The translations under genes and the position numbers were made by a program. Positions 1-6,604 of a stretch of 40,184 bases of DNA are shown piece after piece (position 1 is the stretch's first letter; every line of letters begins with the position of its first letter). The notes beneath the pieces are model-generated. The model ran no database searches, was not told the origin of the DNA, and saw nothing but the letters and a program-made list of their open reading frames with translations. The stretch is from Labilithrix sp. (GTDB lineage Bacteria > Myxococcota_A > Polyangia > Polyangiales > Polyangiaceae): assembly GCA_019637195.1 (NCBI GenBank), contig JAHBWA010000074.1:1-40184 (forward strand), written 5' to 3'.

Positions 1-303
1 GTAGTCGTCCGGGCCCCAGAAGATGGTTCCGCCGAGGACGAAGACGCTGTCGGCCGGGCCCTTGGTCGAGTGGCAGAGCGCGCACGGCTCGCCGGGCCGG
101 TGGTACTCGCTCTCGACCGGGTAGAGGTCCGCCTCCTCCGGGCCGAGGCCGTTGACGCCGGCGCGGTGGACGGGGTCGAGGTTGCACGAGCTGCCGATGC
201 TCGCCAGCGCGACGCACGCCCCCGCCGCCATGAGACGCCGGCGCCAGGTCGCCCCGCGAGGCGTCGCTCCGTCTTTCCAGGGGGTGGGGTGAATGGGGCG
301 CAT
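1..303 (-). CDS. Putative lipoprotein with CxxCH haem-binding motif (3' end beyond window)
   Basis: The first 101 residues are visible and the gene runs off the left edge. I chose the ATG at 303 because it lies 3 bases after the TGA of the preceding DUF3570 gene and has a GGAG about 9 bases upstream, which suggests translational coupling; an internal ATG at 231 is the alternative. The N-terminus has an Arg cluster (residues 21-23) and a hydrophobic stretch ending at Cys40, so it looks like a lipoprotein signal, although the lipobox (GSSC) is weak. The motif CALCH (Cys74, Cys77, His78) is the classic c-type haem attachment pattern, followed by a GPA...F.LGGTIF stretch. My inference is an envelope c-type cytochrome-like protein, with the rest of the fold unseen. 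No function can be assigned beyond that. Confidence 0.7.
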   Translation of the reverse strand, partial: MRPIHPTPWKDGATPRGATWRRRLMAAGACVALASIGSSCNLDPVHRAGVNGLGPEEADLYPVESEYHRPGEPCALCHSTKGPADSVFVLGGTIFWGPDDY

Positions 304-306
304 CGC

Positions 307-2451
307 TCAGAACTCCACGTCGAAGCCGACCGAGCCGTAGACCGCCGTGCGCGTCGTGACGTAGAGCGCCTTCAAGAAGCGCGTGTACATCACGTCGCCC
401 ACGAACGTGATTCCGTACTTTACCTCACCCTCGGGCTCGCCCAAACCGAGGCGGATGCCGCCGCCGGCCGTCGCCGTGATGAGCGGAGAGAGCTCGCGAT
501 CGCCCGTGCGATACAGCGGGACCACGATCTGCCCGCCGGGGTCGAGGATCGCGGAGTACGCGAGGTTGTAGAAGTTCGTGTCCGTCTGCGCGTGGAGGCG
601 CATGTGCGGCCAGACGCGGAGGTGACGCGAGAGGTCGACCATGTAGCGACCGTCGGTCGAGCTCGCCTTCATGCCCCAGGTGTCGACGTAGAAGCGCTGG
701 TCGAGCCGGAGCGTCGCGTTCTGCAGGCGCTTGTTGTAGCGGGCGCCCACGGCGAAGCGGTCGCGCTCGGTCGGCAGCTGCTCGAGCGGCCGCACCGGCA
801 GGCGCGAGCGGTTGACGAGGTCGACCGTCGCGCCGTTGGGGACGAAGGGCGCGACGAGCTCGGGATCGAACATCGCGATGTAGCGGTAGGGCTGCGAGCC
901 GTCGCCGCGCTCGAGCGCGACGGTGCCGCCGACGAGCAGGACCGACGTCGGCGACATGATGAACGTGATGCCCGCCTCGATCTCGTGGGTGTGGATGTAC
1001 CCCTTCAGCGGGTTGAAGTCGTTCAGGTAGTTGTTGGGCCCGCGGCCGACGCGGTCGAAGCTGTAGGAGTAGCCGAGCGTCGGCGTGATGAGCTTGTCGT
1101 TCAGGTCGGCCGTGAGGCGGAGCCCGCCGGTGTACGAGACGTAGTCCGGCGAGGCGGACGAGCTCACGCTCGCCTGCGCCCCGTAGAGGCCCGGCTTGTA
1201 GCCGCCCGTGAGGCCGTAGGCGTAGCGGAACTCCTCGAACGGCGGCGACGCCGACGAGACGATGTCGGGCGACGCCGCGCTGACGGCGTCGACGAGGAAG
1301 TTGCCGCCGACGTTCCAGCCCGCCGTCGGCGAGACGAGCGACGCGTTGACCGCCGGCGTGTAGACCGCGACCGCGTTCGTGTCGGAGTAGCCCGAGAGGT
1401 CGGTCGCGACGCGGACGACGAGACTCTTCTGGTTCTGCGGGAGGCACTTTTGCACCTCCTCCTGGCTCTTCGCCGCGAGCATGCACTTGATCTGCCCCGG
1501 CGTGATGAAGTCGTTCGCCGGCGGCTTCAGCGTGATGCGGACCGTGACGAAGTCCTTCTCCTTGATGTCGTACTCTTCCTCGAAGGTCGCCGTGAAGCCG
1601 TTCACGGTGCCCTCGGCGACGACCTTGTGCGTCCCGGGATCGACGGAGAACTTCTTCTTCAGCGCCTCGCGCGGCACCGGCCGGTCGTCGAAGGTGACCT
1701 TGAGGTCCGAGACGCCCTGCGGCGGATCGAACGTCACGTGCGGGATGCGGTCGAGCAGCTCCTTCACGCGGATGCGCGCGATGCGCATCACGTTGGCGTC
1801 CTTCTTCTGGATGCCGAGCTCGAGCGACCGCTGCGCGTCCTTGAGGGCGTCGACGAGCTTGCCGGCGCGCGCCTCGCACGACGCGAGGTGGAGGCGCGTG
1901 CGGGGCGAGTCGTCGATCTTCAGCGCGGCGCGGTCCTTCTCGATGCACTCGTCGAGGCGGCCTTCCTGATCGGCCTTGAGCGCGTCGCGGATCAAATTGA
2001 CGGTCGCGGCGAGGCCCGAGGGCGGCTCGTCCTCGTCGTCGCTGCTCGCCGCGGCCGCCTTCACGCCCTTCACGTCGTCCCACTGGCCGCGAATGCCGGG
2101 GGTGACGCCGCTGCTCGGGAGCTTGGCGTTGGCGTCGGCCTGGATCGCGCTCTTGAAGTGCTGCTTGGCGTCGTCGGCCTGCCCGAGCTGCGAGGCGACC
2201 ATGCCGAGCGCGATGTGGACCTCGGCCTTCACGGCCGCGCCGCACCCCTTCTTCAAGCAGACCGAGAGCTGGTCCTGCAGCTTCTTCTTCGCGGGGCCGA
2301 GGCTGCCCGGGTAGTCCTCGTTCATCACCTGCTGCACCGCCTCGCGGACCGACGCGTCGTCGGCGCGCGCGGGCAGCACCGCGACAAACAGCGTCAGCCC
2401 GACGACGAACGCCAACAGGCGAGCTCGCAGGCGCAAGTCCGTGTCTCCCAC
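307..2451 (-). CDS. TPR/PEGA-like protein with C-terminal DUF3570 outer-membrane beta-barrel
   Basis: I place the start at the GTG at 2451 because GGGAGG lies 7 bases upstream and a signal peptide follows at once (hydrophobic stretch, cleavage near ARADD). The frame extends to a GTG at 2484 that lacks these signs. The product is about 714 residues. Residues about 35-200 are helical TPR-like repeats, about 245-315 form a PEGA-like beta domain (VTFDPPQGV... to ...VRITLKP), and about 340-714 resemble DUF3570: alternating Tyr/Arg beta strands and a final Phe (GFDVEF), typical of a barrel inserted by the Bam machinery. DUF3570 proteins are usually near 400 residues, so the N-terminal fusion is notable. 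It sits between a DUF4266 lipoprotein gene and a CxxCH lipoprotein gene on the same strand. The function is unknown; I infer an outer-membrane role linked to envelope redox. Confidence 0.8.
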   Translation of the reverse strand: MGDTDLRLRARLLAFVVGLTLFVAVLPARADDASVREAVQQVMNEDYPGSLGPAKKKLQDQLSVCLKKGCGAAVKAEVHIALGMVASQLGQADDAKQHFKSAIQADANAKLPSSGVTPGIRGQWDDVKGVKAAAASSDDEDEPPSGLAATVNLIRDALKADQEGRLDECIEKDRAALKIDDSPRTRLHLASCEARAGKLVDALKDAQRSLELGIQKKDANVMRIARIRVKELLDRIPHVTFDPPQGVSDLKVTFDDRPVPREALKKKFSVDPGTHKVVAEGTVNGFTATFEEEYDIKEKDFVTVRITLKPPANDFITPGQIKCMLAAKSQEEVQKCLPQNQKSLVVRVATDLSGYSDTNAVAVYTPAVNASLVSPTAGWNVGGNFLVDAVSAASPDIVSSASPPFEEFRYAYGLTGGYKPGLYGAQASVSSSASPDYVSYTGGLRLTADLNDKLITPTLGYSYSFDRVGRGPNNYLNDFNPLKGYIHTHEIEAGITFIMSPTSVLLVGGTVALERGDGSQPYRYIAMFDPELVAPFVPNGATVDLVNRSRLPVRPLEQLPTERDRFAVGARYNKRLQNATLRLDQRFYVDTWGMKASSTDGRYMVDLSRHLRVWPHMRLHAQTDTNFYNLAYSAILDPGGQIVVPLYRTGDRELSPLITATAGGGIRLGLGEPEGEVKYGITFVGDVMYTRFLKALYVTTRTAVYGSVGFDVEF

Positions 2452-2824
2452 ACGGCGCGGCCTCCCGAAGGTCGACCAGAGCACGGGCCTACGCTACCGG
2501 AAGTCGCGACCGCGTGCCGAGCAGATTATTCCCGCGCCTCGCCGGCGGCGGGTCACCCGTGGGCCCGCGCGAGGCGGATCACGCCTCCGGCCACGGACGG
2601 GCAACGCGCCGACGGGCCGACGATGATGACAGGCGGGCCCGCGTTGACGGCGGGCGGCCCCGCGACAACGGCCGGACGCGCCACGACGACGCGCGCGCCG
2701 AGACGTGCGGCCCGCCACGACGACGCGCGCGCCGAGACGTGCGGCCCGCCACGACGACGCGCGCGCCGAGACGTGCGGGCGGACCGTGGCGAGGGACCAC
2801 GGCGTGGGGTCGCCGCCGCTCGAA
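2452..2824. other. Intergenic region of 373 bases, mostly low-complexity GC-rich DNA
   Basis: No convincing gene is seen between the DUF4266 and DUF3570 genes. The right part is a 34-bp tandem array (2680-2780). On the minus strand one frame near 2670-2560 reads as a Val/Pro/Gly-rich peptide (VVVARPAVVAGPP) that resembles the tail of a low-complexity exported protein, but it has no start or signal, and the 34-bp unit shifts the frame at every copy. The GGGAGG that serves the downstream GTG at 2451 lies at its left end. Confidence 0.6.
2680..2780. repeat. Tandem array, three copies of a 34-bp unit
   Basis: Copies begin at 2680, 2714 and 2748 with the shared start GCCACGACGACGCGCGC and the shared end GAGACGTGCGG. 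The copies are near-identical across the unit; the third diverges at its end (GGCGGACC). The period of 34 is not a multiple of three, so the array is unlikely to be selected as coding sequence. It lies 44 bases past the stop of the DUF4266 gene. There are no spacers, so it is not a CRISPR array. Confidence 0.9.
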
Positions 2825-3043
2825 TCAGTTGCAGCCGCAGCCGCCGCCGCCGCCGCCGAGGCCGCCCGCGGCGCCTTCGGAGACCGCGCGGACGTGGCCG
2901 TCGAGGCCGATCGCGATCTCGTCGGGCGTCATCGTCGGGTGCGCGAGCATTCCGCGCTCGTACGGCGCGACCTTCGTGCAGCCGCCGAGGACCAGGGCCA
3001 GCATCGTCAGGGTGAGGGCGACGAGGATCGGTTGACGCTTCAT
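2825..3043 (-). CDS. DUF4266-family small lipoprotein with C-terminal CGCN tail
   Basis: This is a 72-residue protein. The ATG at 3043 is chosen because GGGAGG (3051-3056) lies 7 bases upstream; the frame extends 6 codons further without support. The N-terminus is MKRQP, a hydrophobic helix and a clear lipobox (VLGGC), so the mature protein should be lipid-anchored. A PYERGMLAHPTM segment follows and the end is a run of Gly then CGCN, the hallmark of DUF4266 as I know the family. From memory, DUF4266 and DUF3570 genes are often neighbours and can lie near ApbE-type flavin transferases and thioredoxin-like genes; no such partner is in this window. The two tail cysteines could bind metal or carry a modification, which is inference. 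It is the first gene of a likely DUF4266-DUF3570-CxxCH transcription unit. Confidence 0.85.
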   Translation of the reverse strand: MKRQPILVALTLTMLALVLGGCTKVAPYERGMLAHPTMTPDEIAIGLDGHVRAVSEGAAGGLGGGGGGCGCN

Positions 3044-3065
3044 CACGAGGCCTCCCAGCACGTCC

Positions 3066-3071
3066 AGTATA
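3066..3071 (-). promoter_or_regulatory. Possible -10 element for the DUF4266 gene
   Basis: The minus strand reads TATACT here, 22 bases before the ATG at 3043, in otherwise GC-rich DNA. No good -35 box is seen at the expected 16-18 base spacing, so the call rests on the -10 match and position alone. Transcription would start near 3059 and give a leader of about 16 bases that includes the GGGAGG ribosome site. Confidence 0.35.
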
Positions 3072-3188
3072 GCGCCGCCGACTGCGCCGCCATCCGGAAA
3101 TCGCGCGCTGGATCACGGTCGATCCGCGCGCCGTCGGCGGTGGGTTCGACTTGTCGGCTCGGCCGAAGAAAGCCACAATCATCGAGCG

Positions 3189-3764
3189 ATGCGCCGAAAC
3201 CTCCTTTTGTGCACGGTCGCAGCCTGCCTCGGGCTGATCGCCGTGGCGGCGTGCACGACCGACTACCAGAAGGGCCTCGAGGATCCGGCGTTCGGCGCGC
3301 CCAACGCCCTCGCAGGGCAGAAGCAGCCGGGGCCGACCTCCGAGGTCACGAGCGACAACGGCAGCAGCGGCGGCGGCGCCGCCTCGCCCGAGTGCGTGAG
3401 GGCCGGCGGCGCGCTGGTGGACGGCGGCGAGTGCGCGGTGAGCTTCAAGACGATCCTCGCCGCCTTCAGGGCCGCCAACTGCCAGACCGCGGGCTCGTGC
3501 CACGGCGGCGCGACGCCCGCGAGCGAGCCGAAGATCGATCCGGACGATCCCGACGGGACGTGGGCGACCTTCGCGGGCTTCAAGCTGAGCAACGGCACCG
3601 TCTACATCAACCCGTGCTCGACCGATCCGACGCAGTCGACGATGCGCTGCAACCTCGACGTCTCCGCCTCGTGCGGCTCGGTCATGCCGCCGGGCGTCGG
3701 TCTTCCCGGCAACGTCCTCGAAGACATCGACACGTGGCTCGGCTGCGGCGCGCCGAACAACTGA
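3189..3764 (+). CDS. Cytochrome-like lipoprotein with CX5CH motif
   Basis: This is a 191-residue protein. The N-terminus MRRNLLLC... ends in a lipobox (AVAAC, Cys22), so it should be an envelope lipoprotein, followed by a Gly/Ser-rich linker to about residue 66. The globular part has Cys98, Cys104 and His105 in CQTAGSCHGG. The end carries MPPG (166-169) and an I.TWL.CGAPNN tail. This order (C..CHG, then MPP, then I..W...GA) matches the planctomycete-type c-type cytochrome domain common in myxobacteria, where the Met can be a haem ligand. The CX5CH spacing is longer than the standard CxxCH, so haem attachment is uncertain. Six further cysteines suggest disulfides. It is divergent from the DUF4266 gene. 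Confidence 0.8.
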   Translation: MRRNLLLCTVAACLGLIAVAACTTDYQKGLEDPAFGAPNALAGQKQPGPTSEVTSDNGSSGGGAASPECVRAGGALVDGGECAVSFKTILAAFRAANCQTAGSCHGGATPASEPKIDPDDPDGTWATFAGFKLSNGTVYINPCSTDPTQSTMRCNLDVSASCGSVMPPGVGLPGNVLEDIDTWLGCGAPNN

Positions 3765-3807
3765 AGCGAGCTCGAGCGCATCTTCGCGCCAGCGCACCCA
3801 CGAGGTG

Positions 3808-3821
3808 AGCGCAATTGCGCT
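3808..3821. promoter_or_regulatory. 14-bp perfect palindrome upstream of the rhomboid-like gene
   Basis: AGCGCAATTGCGCT is its own reverse complement and ends 15 bases before the ATG at 3837. It lies in the 72-base gap after the cytochrome-like gene. It could be an operator or a short hairpin; there is no T run for a classical terminator. The AT core inside GC arms makes it stand out from local composition. Confidence 0.45.
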
Positions 3822-3836
3822 AAGCTCCCGCGTTCG

Positions 3837-4622
3837 ATGGATCGCCTTCTCACGCGCCTCGAGCGCCGGTTCGGTCGCTTCGCGATCGAGAGGCTCACGA
3901 CCTACATCGTCGGCGGGATGGCGATCGTCTTCGTGCTCGCGTACGCGCGGCCGGAGCTCCTCGACTACCTCACGCTCGACCCGTCGCGGGCGCTCCGGGA
4001 GCCGTGGCGCTTCGTCACGTACCTGTTCATCCCGCGGAGCATGGGGCTCATCTGGATCCTCTTCTCGCTCTACTGGACCTGGCTCATCGGTCAGAACCTC
4101 GAGAACGAGTGGGGCGCGTTCAAGTTCAACGTCTTCTACTTCCTGGGGGCGCTCGGGACGACCATCGCCGCGTTCCTCCTCGGGCCGCAGGGTAACTTCT
4201 GGCTCAACACGTCGCTCTTCTTCGCGTTCGCGACGGTCTTCCCGAACTACGAGATCCTCGTCTTCTTCGTCCTGCCCATCCGCGTGAAGTGGCTGGCCCT
4301 CCTCACGCTCGGGCTCATCGGCTTCTCCTTCTTCGAGGGCAACCTCGCGGTGAAGGCGGCGATCGCGATCGCGTTCGGCAACTACCTGCTCTTCTTCGGC
4401 GGGCGCCTCCTCGCGCTCGCGCGCGGTCAGCAGATCCAGATGCGCCAGGCGGCGCGCCGGAGCTCGTTCCGCCCGCCCCCGGAGCGCGAAGAAGCGGCGA
4501 GCGTGCGCGCGTGCGCGATCTGCGGCAAGCGCCAGGACGAGGGCGCCGACATCCGCGTGTGCTCGTGCGAGAAGTGCGGTAGCCCGCGCGAGCTCTGCCT
4601 CGAGCACGCGCGCGATCACTGA
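3837..4622 (+). CDS. Rhomboid/Derlin-like membrane protein with C-terminal Cys-rich zinc-binding-like tail
   Basis: This is a 261-residue protein. About five to six hydrophobic helices cover residues 22-195. The EPWRFVTYLFIP segment (55-66) and NLENEWGAFKF (87-97) match the rhomboid/Der1 fold. The catalytic GxSG is not present where it should be (GPQGNFWLNTS), and no catalytic His is seen in a late helix, so this is probably a proteolytically inactive rhomboid-like protein. The cytosolic tail holds CAIC (226, 229), CSCEKC (242, 244, 247), Cys254 and His257, which could bind zinc. No clear Shine-Dalgarno is seen. Rhomboid pseudoenzymes bind or shuttle membrane clients; a similar job here is inference. 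It is convergent with the quinone reductase gene. Confidence 0.8.
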   Translation: MDRLLTRLERRFGRFAIERLTTYIVGGMAIVFVLAYARPELLDYLTLDPSRALREPWRFVTYLFIPRSMGLIWILFSLYWTWLIGQNLENEWGAFKFNVFYFLGALGTTIAAFLLGPQGNFWLNTSLFFAFATVFPNYEILVFFVLPIRVKWLALLTLGLIGFSFFEGNLAVKAAIAIAFGNYLLFFGGRLLALARGQQIQMRQAARRSSFRPPPEREEAASVRACAICGKRQDEGADIRVCSCEKCGSPRELCLEHARDH

Positions 4623-4629
4623 GGCGCGG

Positions 4630-4647
4630 CCGAGCGAACCCGCTCGG
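4630..4647. terminator. Hairpin between convergent genes
   Basis: CCGAGCG, loop AACC, CGCTCGG form a 7-bp perfect stem. It lies 8 bases after the stop of the rhomboid-like gene and 33 bases before the end of the opposite-strand quinone reductase gene. There is no T tract, so it would act as a Rho-aided or bidirectional stop. A second copy of GCGGCCGAGCGA occurs at about 4660. Confidence 0.45.
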
Positions 4648-4679
4648 GCGCGTCGCGACGCGGCCGAGCGATCGGTCTC

Positions 4680-5684
4680 TCAATCGATCGACAAGACGAT
4701 CTTCCCGAAGCTTGCGTTCGACGCCATGAGGTCGTGCGCCTCCGCGGCCGCGGCGAGCGGGAGGACGCGCTCGACCACCGGCGCGAGCGCCCCGCGCGCG
4801 ACGAGCGGCCCGAGGTTCCGCGCGAGCAGCTGGCCGGCGAGGATCTTCTCCTCGAGCGGCCGCGAGCGGAGGACGGTGCCGAAGATCCGGAGGCGACGGC
4901 GGAGCACCAGCCCGAGGTCGACGTCCGCGCGCGCGCCGGCCATCAGGCCGACGAGCACGAGCCGCCCGCGGTCGGCCAGCGCGGCGAGGCTCTCGGGGAC
5001 GTACGCTCCTCCCACGAGATCGAGCACGACGTCGGCCCCCCTGCCCTCGCTGAGCTCGCGGACGCGATCGGCGAACGTGACGCTCGCGCCGTCCGCGCGC
5101 GTGTGGGCGACGATCCCGGCCTCGAGGCCGAGCGCCGCGGCGCGCTCGAGCTTGTCCTTCGACCGCGCGGTGCCGATCGCCCGCGCGCCGATCGCCCGCG
5201 CGATCTGCGCGGCCGCGGTCCCGACGCCGCTGCCCGCGGCGTGGATCAGCACGACCTCTCCCGCGGCGAGCCCCGCCTGCACGACCATCGCGTCGTACGC
5301 CGTGAGGAACGCCTCGGGGATCGCGGCCGCCTCGACGAAGCCGAGCGGCGCACCCGAGACCGACGGGATCGGCGCGAGCGTGCGCGCGTGGACCACGACC
5401 GCCTCGGCGTAGGCGCCGCCCGAGACGACGCCGTAGACGCGATCGCCGACGCGGACGTCGGTCGCGCCGGTGCCGACCGCGTCCACCTCCCCCGCGATCT
5501 CGAGCCCCGGGATGTCGCGCGGCGCGCCCGGCGGCGCCGGGTAGAGCCCGCGGCGCTGGAGCAGATCCGCGCGGTTCACGCCGCACGCGCGGACGCGCAC
5601 CCGCGCTTGCCCCGGTCCGGGCTCGGGCGTGGGGACCTCACGGAGCTCGAGGCTGCCGGCCTCGCCGATCACGATCGCGCGCAT
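4680..5684 (-). CDS. NAD(P)H-quinone oxidoreductase, PIG3/zinc-free MDR family
   Basis: This is a 334-residue protein from the ATG at 5684; the open frame continues upstream but homology-like sequence starts at MRAIVIGE. The fold is the medium-chain dehydrogenase type: a GroES-like N-terminal domain with GVNRADLLQRRGLYPAPPG (35-53), then a Rossmann domain with HAAGSGVG (148-155), then ADVVLDLVGG. The structural and catalytic zinc cysteines of alcohol dehydrogenases are missing. The RADLLQR.G.YP.PPG motif is typical of the TP53I3/PIG3-like quinone reductases, which pass electrons from NADPH to quinones in the cytosol. Length fits the family. It is divergent from the YkgJ-like gene 60 bases away. 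Confidence 0.92.
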   Translation of the reverse strand: MRAIVIGEAGSLELREVPTPEPGPGQARVRVRACGVNRADLLQRRGLYPAPPGAPRDIPGLEIAGEVDAVGTGATDVRVGDRVYGVVSGGAYAEAVVVHARTLAPIPSVSGAPLGFVEAAAIPEAFLTAYDAMVVQAGLAAGEVVLIHAAGSGVGTAAAQIARAIGARAIGTARSKDKLERAAALGLEAGIVAHTRADGASVTFADRVRELSEGRGADVVLDLVGGAYVPESLAALADRGRLVLVGLMAGARADVDLGLVLRRRLRIFGTVLRSRPLEEKILAGQLLARNLGPLVARGALAPVVERVLPLAAAAEAHDLMASNASFGKIVLSID

Positions 5685-5744
5685 GGCCGGGAGCATAGTC
5701 CTCTCCCCAGGGGGATGCGCATTTGGTAATGCTGGCTCAACGTC

Positions 5745-6398
5745 ATGGCCGTCACCGCCGTCCACCGCCCCATCGTCCGCAGCTTCGACCTCAAGTTCGT
5801 GCGCGAGGCCGCCGCCCACGTGCGCGCCGGAGGCCACGCGGTCGTCTGGGAGAAGAAGAACCGCGCGGTGCTCGTCTTCGGAGAGCCCGCGGACGGCGAC
5901 GAGGATGATCTCGGCCTCTGGGCCGTCTACGACATGGGCAAGTGGCGCTGGAAGCTCGAGACGCGCGGCGCGCTCAAGGGCCTCGCGACCACGCTCGTCC
6001 CGCGCGACTGCCTCTGGATCGTGAAGCGCCGCGCCGAGCGCGACTCGATCCACCCCGGGCCGACGCGCAAGATCGCGTTCGACTGCACCAAGTGCGCGGC
6101 CTGCTGCCAGGACAACGAGGTCATCCTCCTCGAGGACGACATCAAGCGCTTCAAGGACGGCGGCCGCGGCGAGCTCGCCAAGGCGCCGTACGCCAAGCGG
6201 CACAAGGACGGACGCATCATCCTCACGCTGCTCCCGTCGAAGCGCTGCCGCCACCTGCAGACGTCGAACCGCTGCGGGATCTACGAGGTCCGCCCGAACG
6301 CCTGCAGCGAGTTCCCGATGGGCAGCGAGTGCTGCCTCTTCGCCCGCGAGGACGTGCTGAACCTCCACGACGGCCTGCTCCCCACCGAAGCGAACTGA
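5745..6398 (+). CDS. YkgJ-family cysteine-cluster protein
   Basis: This is a 217-residue soluble protein. Residues 1-100 form an N-terminal region with Trp-rich strands (WAVYDMGKWRWKLE). The C-terminal half holds the cysteine cluster: Cys114, 117, 120 and 121 in FDCTKCAACC, then Cys168, Cys177, Cys187, Cys196 and Cys197, with the typical CGIYEVRPNACSEFP. This arrangement is that of the YkgJ family, thought to bind zinc or an iron-sulfur centre; the exact role is unknown. The ATG at 5745 has no strong Shine-Dalgarno. It is followed directly by a 32/33-bp tandem array. Confidence 0.88.
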   Translation: MAVTAVHRPIVRSFDLKFVREAAAHVRAGGHAVVWEKKNRAVLVFGEPADGDEDDLGLWAVYDMGKWRWKLETRGALKGLATTLVPRDCLWIVKRRAERDSIHPGPTRKIAFDCTKCAACCQDNEVILLEDDIKRFKDGGRGELAKAPYAKRHKDGRIILTLLPSKRCRHLQTSNRCGIYEVRPNACSEFPMGSECCLFAREDVLNLHDGLLPTEAN

Positions 6399-6410
6399 TC
6401 GCGCGCAGCG

Positions 6411-6556
6411 CGACGAGCCCGGCGACGGGCAGCGTCCGGCGCGCGACGAGCCCGGCGACGGAAGCGTCCGGCGCGCGACGAGCCCGGCGACGGGCAGCGT
6501 CCGGCGCGCGACGAGCCCGGCGACGGAAGCGTCCGGCGCGCGACGAGCCGAGCCGG
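6411..6556. repeat. Tandem array with alternating 33- and 32-bp units
   Basis: Copies start at 6411, 6444, 6476, 6509 and 6541 (the last cut short), so the order is A-B-A-B with a 65-bp higher period. Every full unit begins CGACGAGCCCGGCGACGG. The A unit has GCCCG-GCGA-CGGGC, a 5-bp stem closed by a GNRA-type tetraloop; the B unit lacks a base and keeps only CCG-GCGA-CGG. The array begins 12 bases past the stop of the YkgJ-like gene. There are no spacers between units. Confidence 0.93.
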
Positions 6557-6577
6557 CTCCGCCGCGCGCCGTGGTGC

Positions 6578-6594
6578 GCGAGGTCGGACCTCGC
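6578..6594. terminator. Hairpin between convergent genes
   Basis: GCGAGG, loop TCGGA, CCTCGC give a 6-bp stem just before the end of the minus-strand M16 gene (6605) and after the tandem array. No T tract is seen on either strand, so only a weak or Rho-aided terminator role is plausible. Confidence 0.35.
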
Positions 6595-6604
6595 GGTCGC
6601 CCCC

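Noticed and set aside
2680..2780. CRISPR array
   Set aside because: Units are directly joined with no spacers, and no cas genes are nearby; the same holds for 6411-6556 and 22984-23079.
70..3015. 981-codon open frame on the plus strand over the DUF3570 gene
   Set aside because: It is antisense to clear genes, Arg/Ala/Asp-rich and without any domain; such frames arise in GC-rich coding DNA because stop codons are rare.
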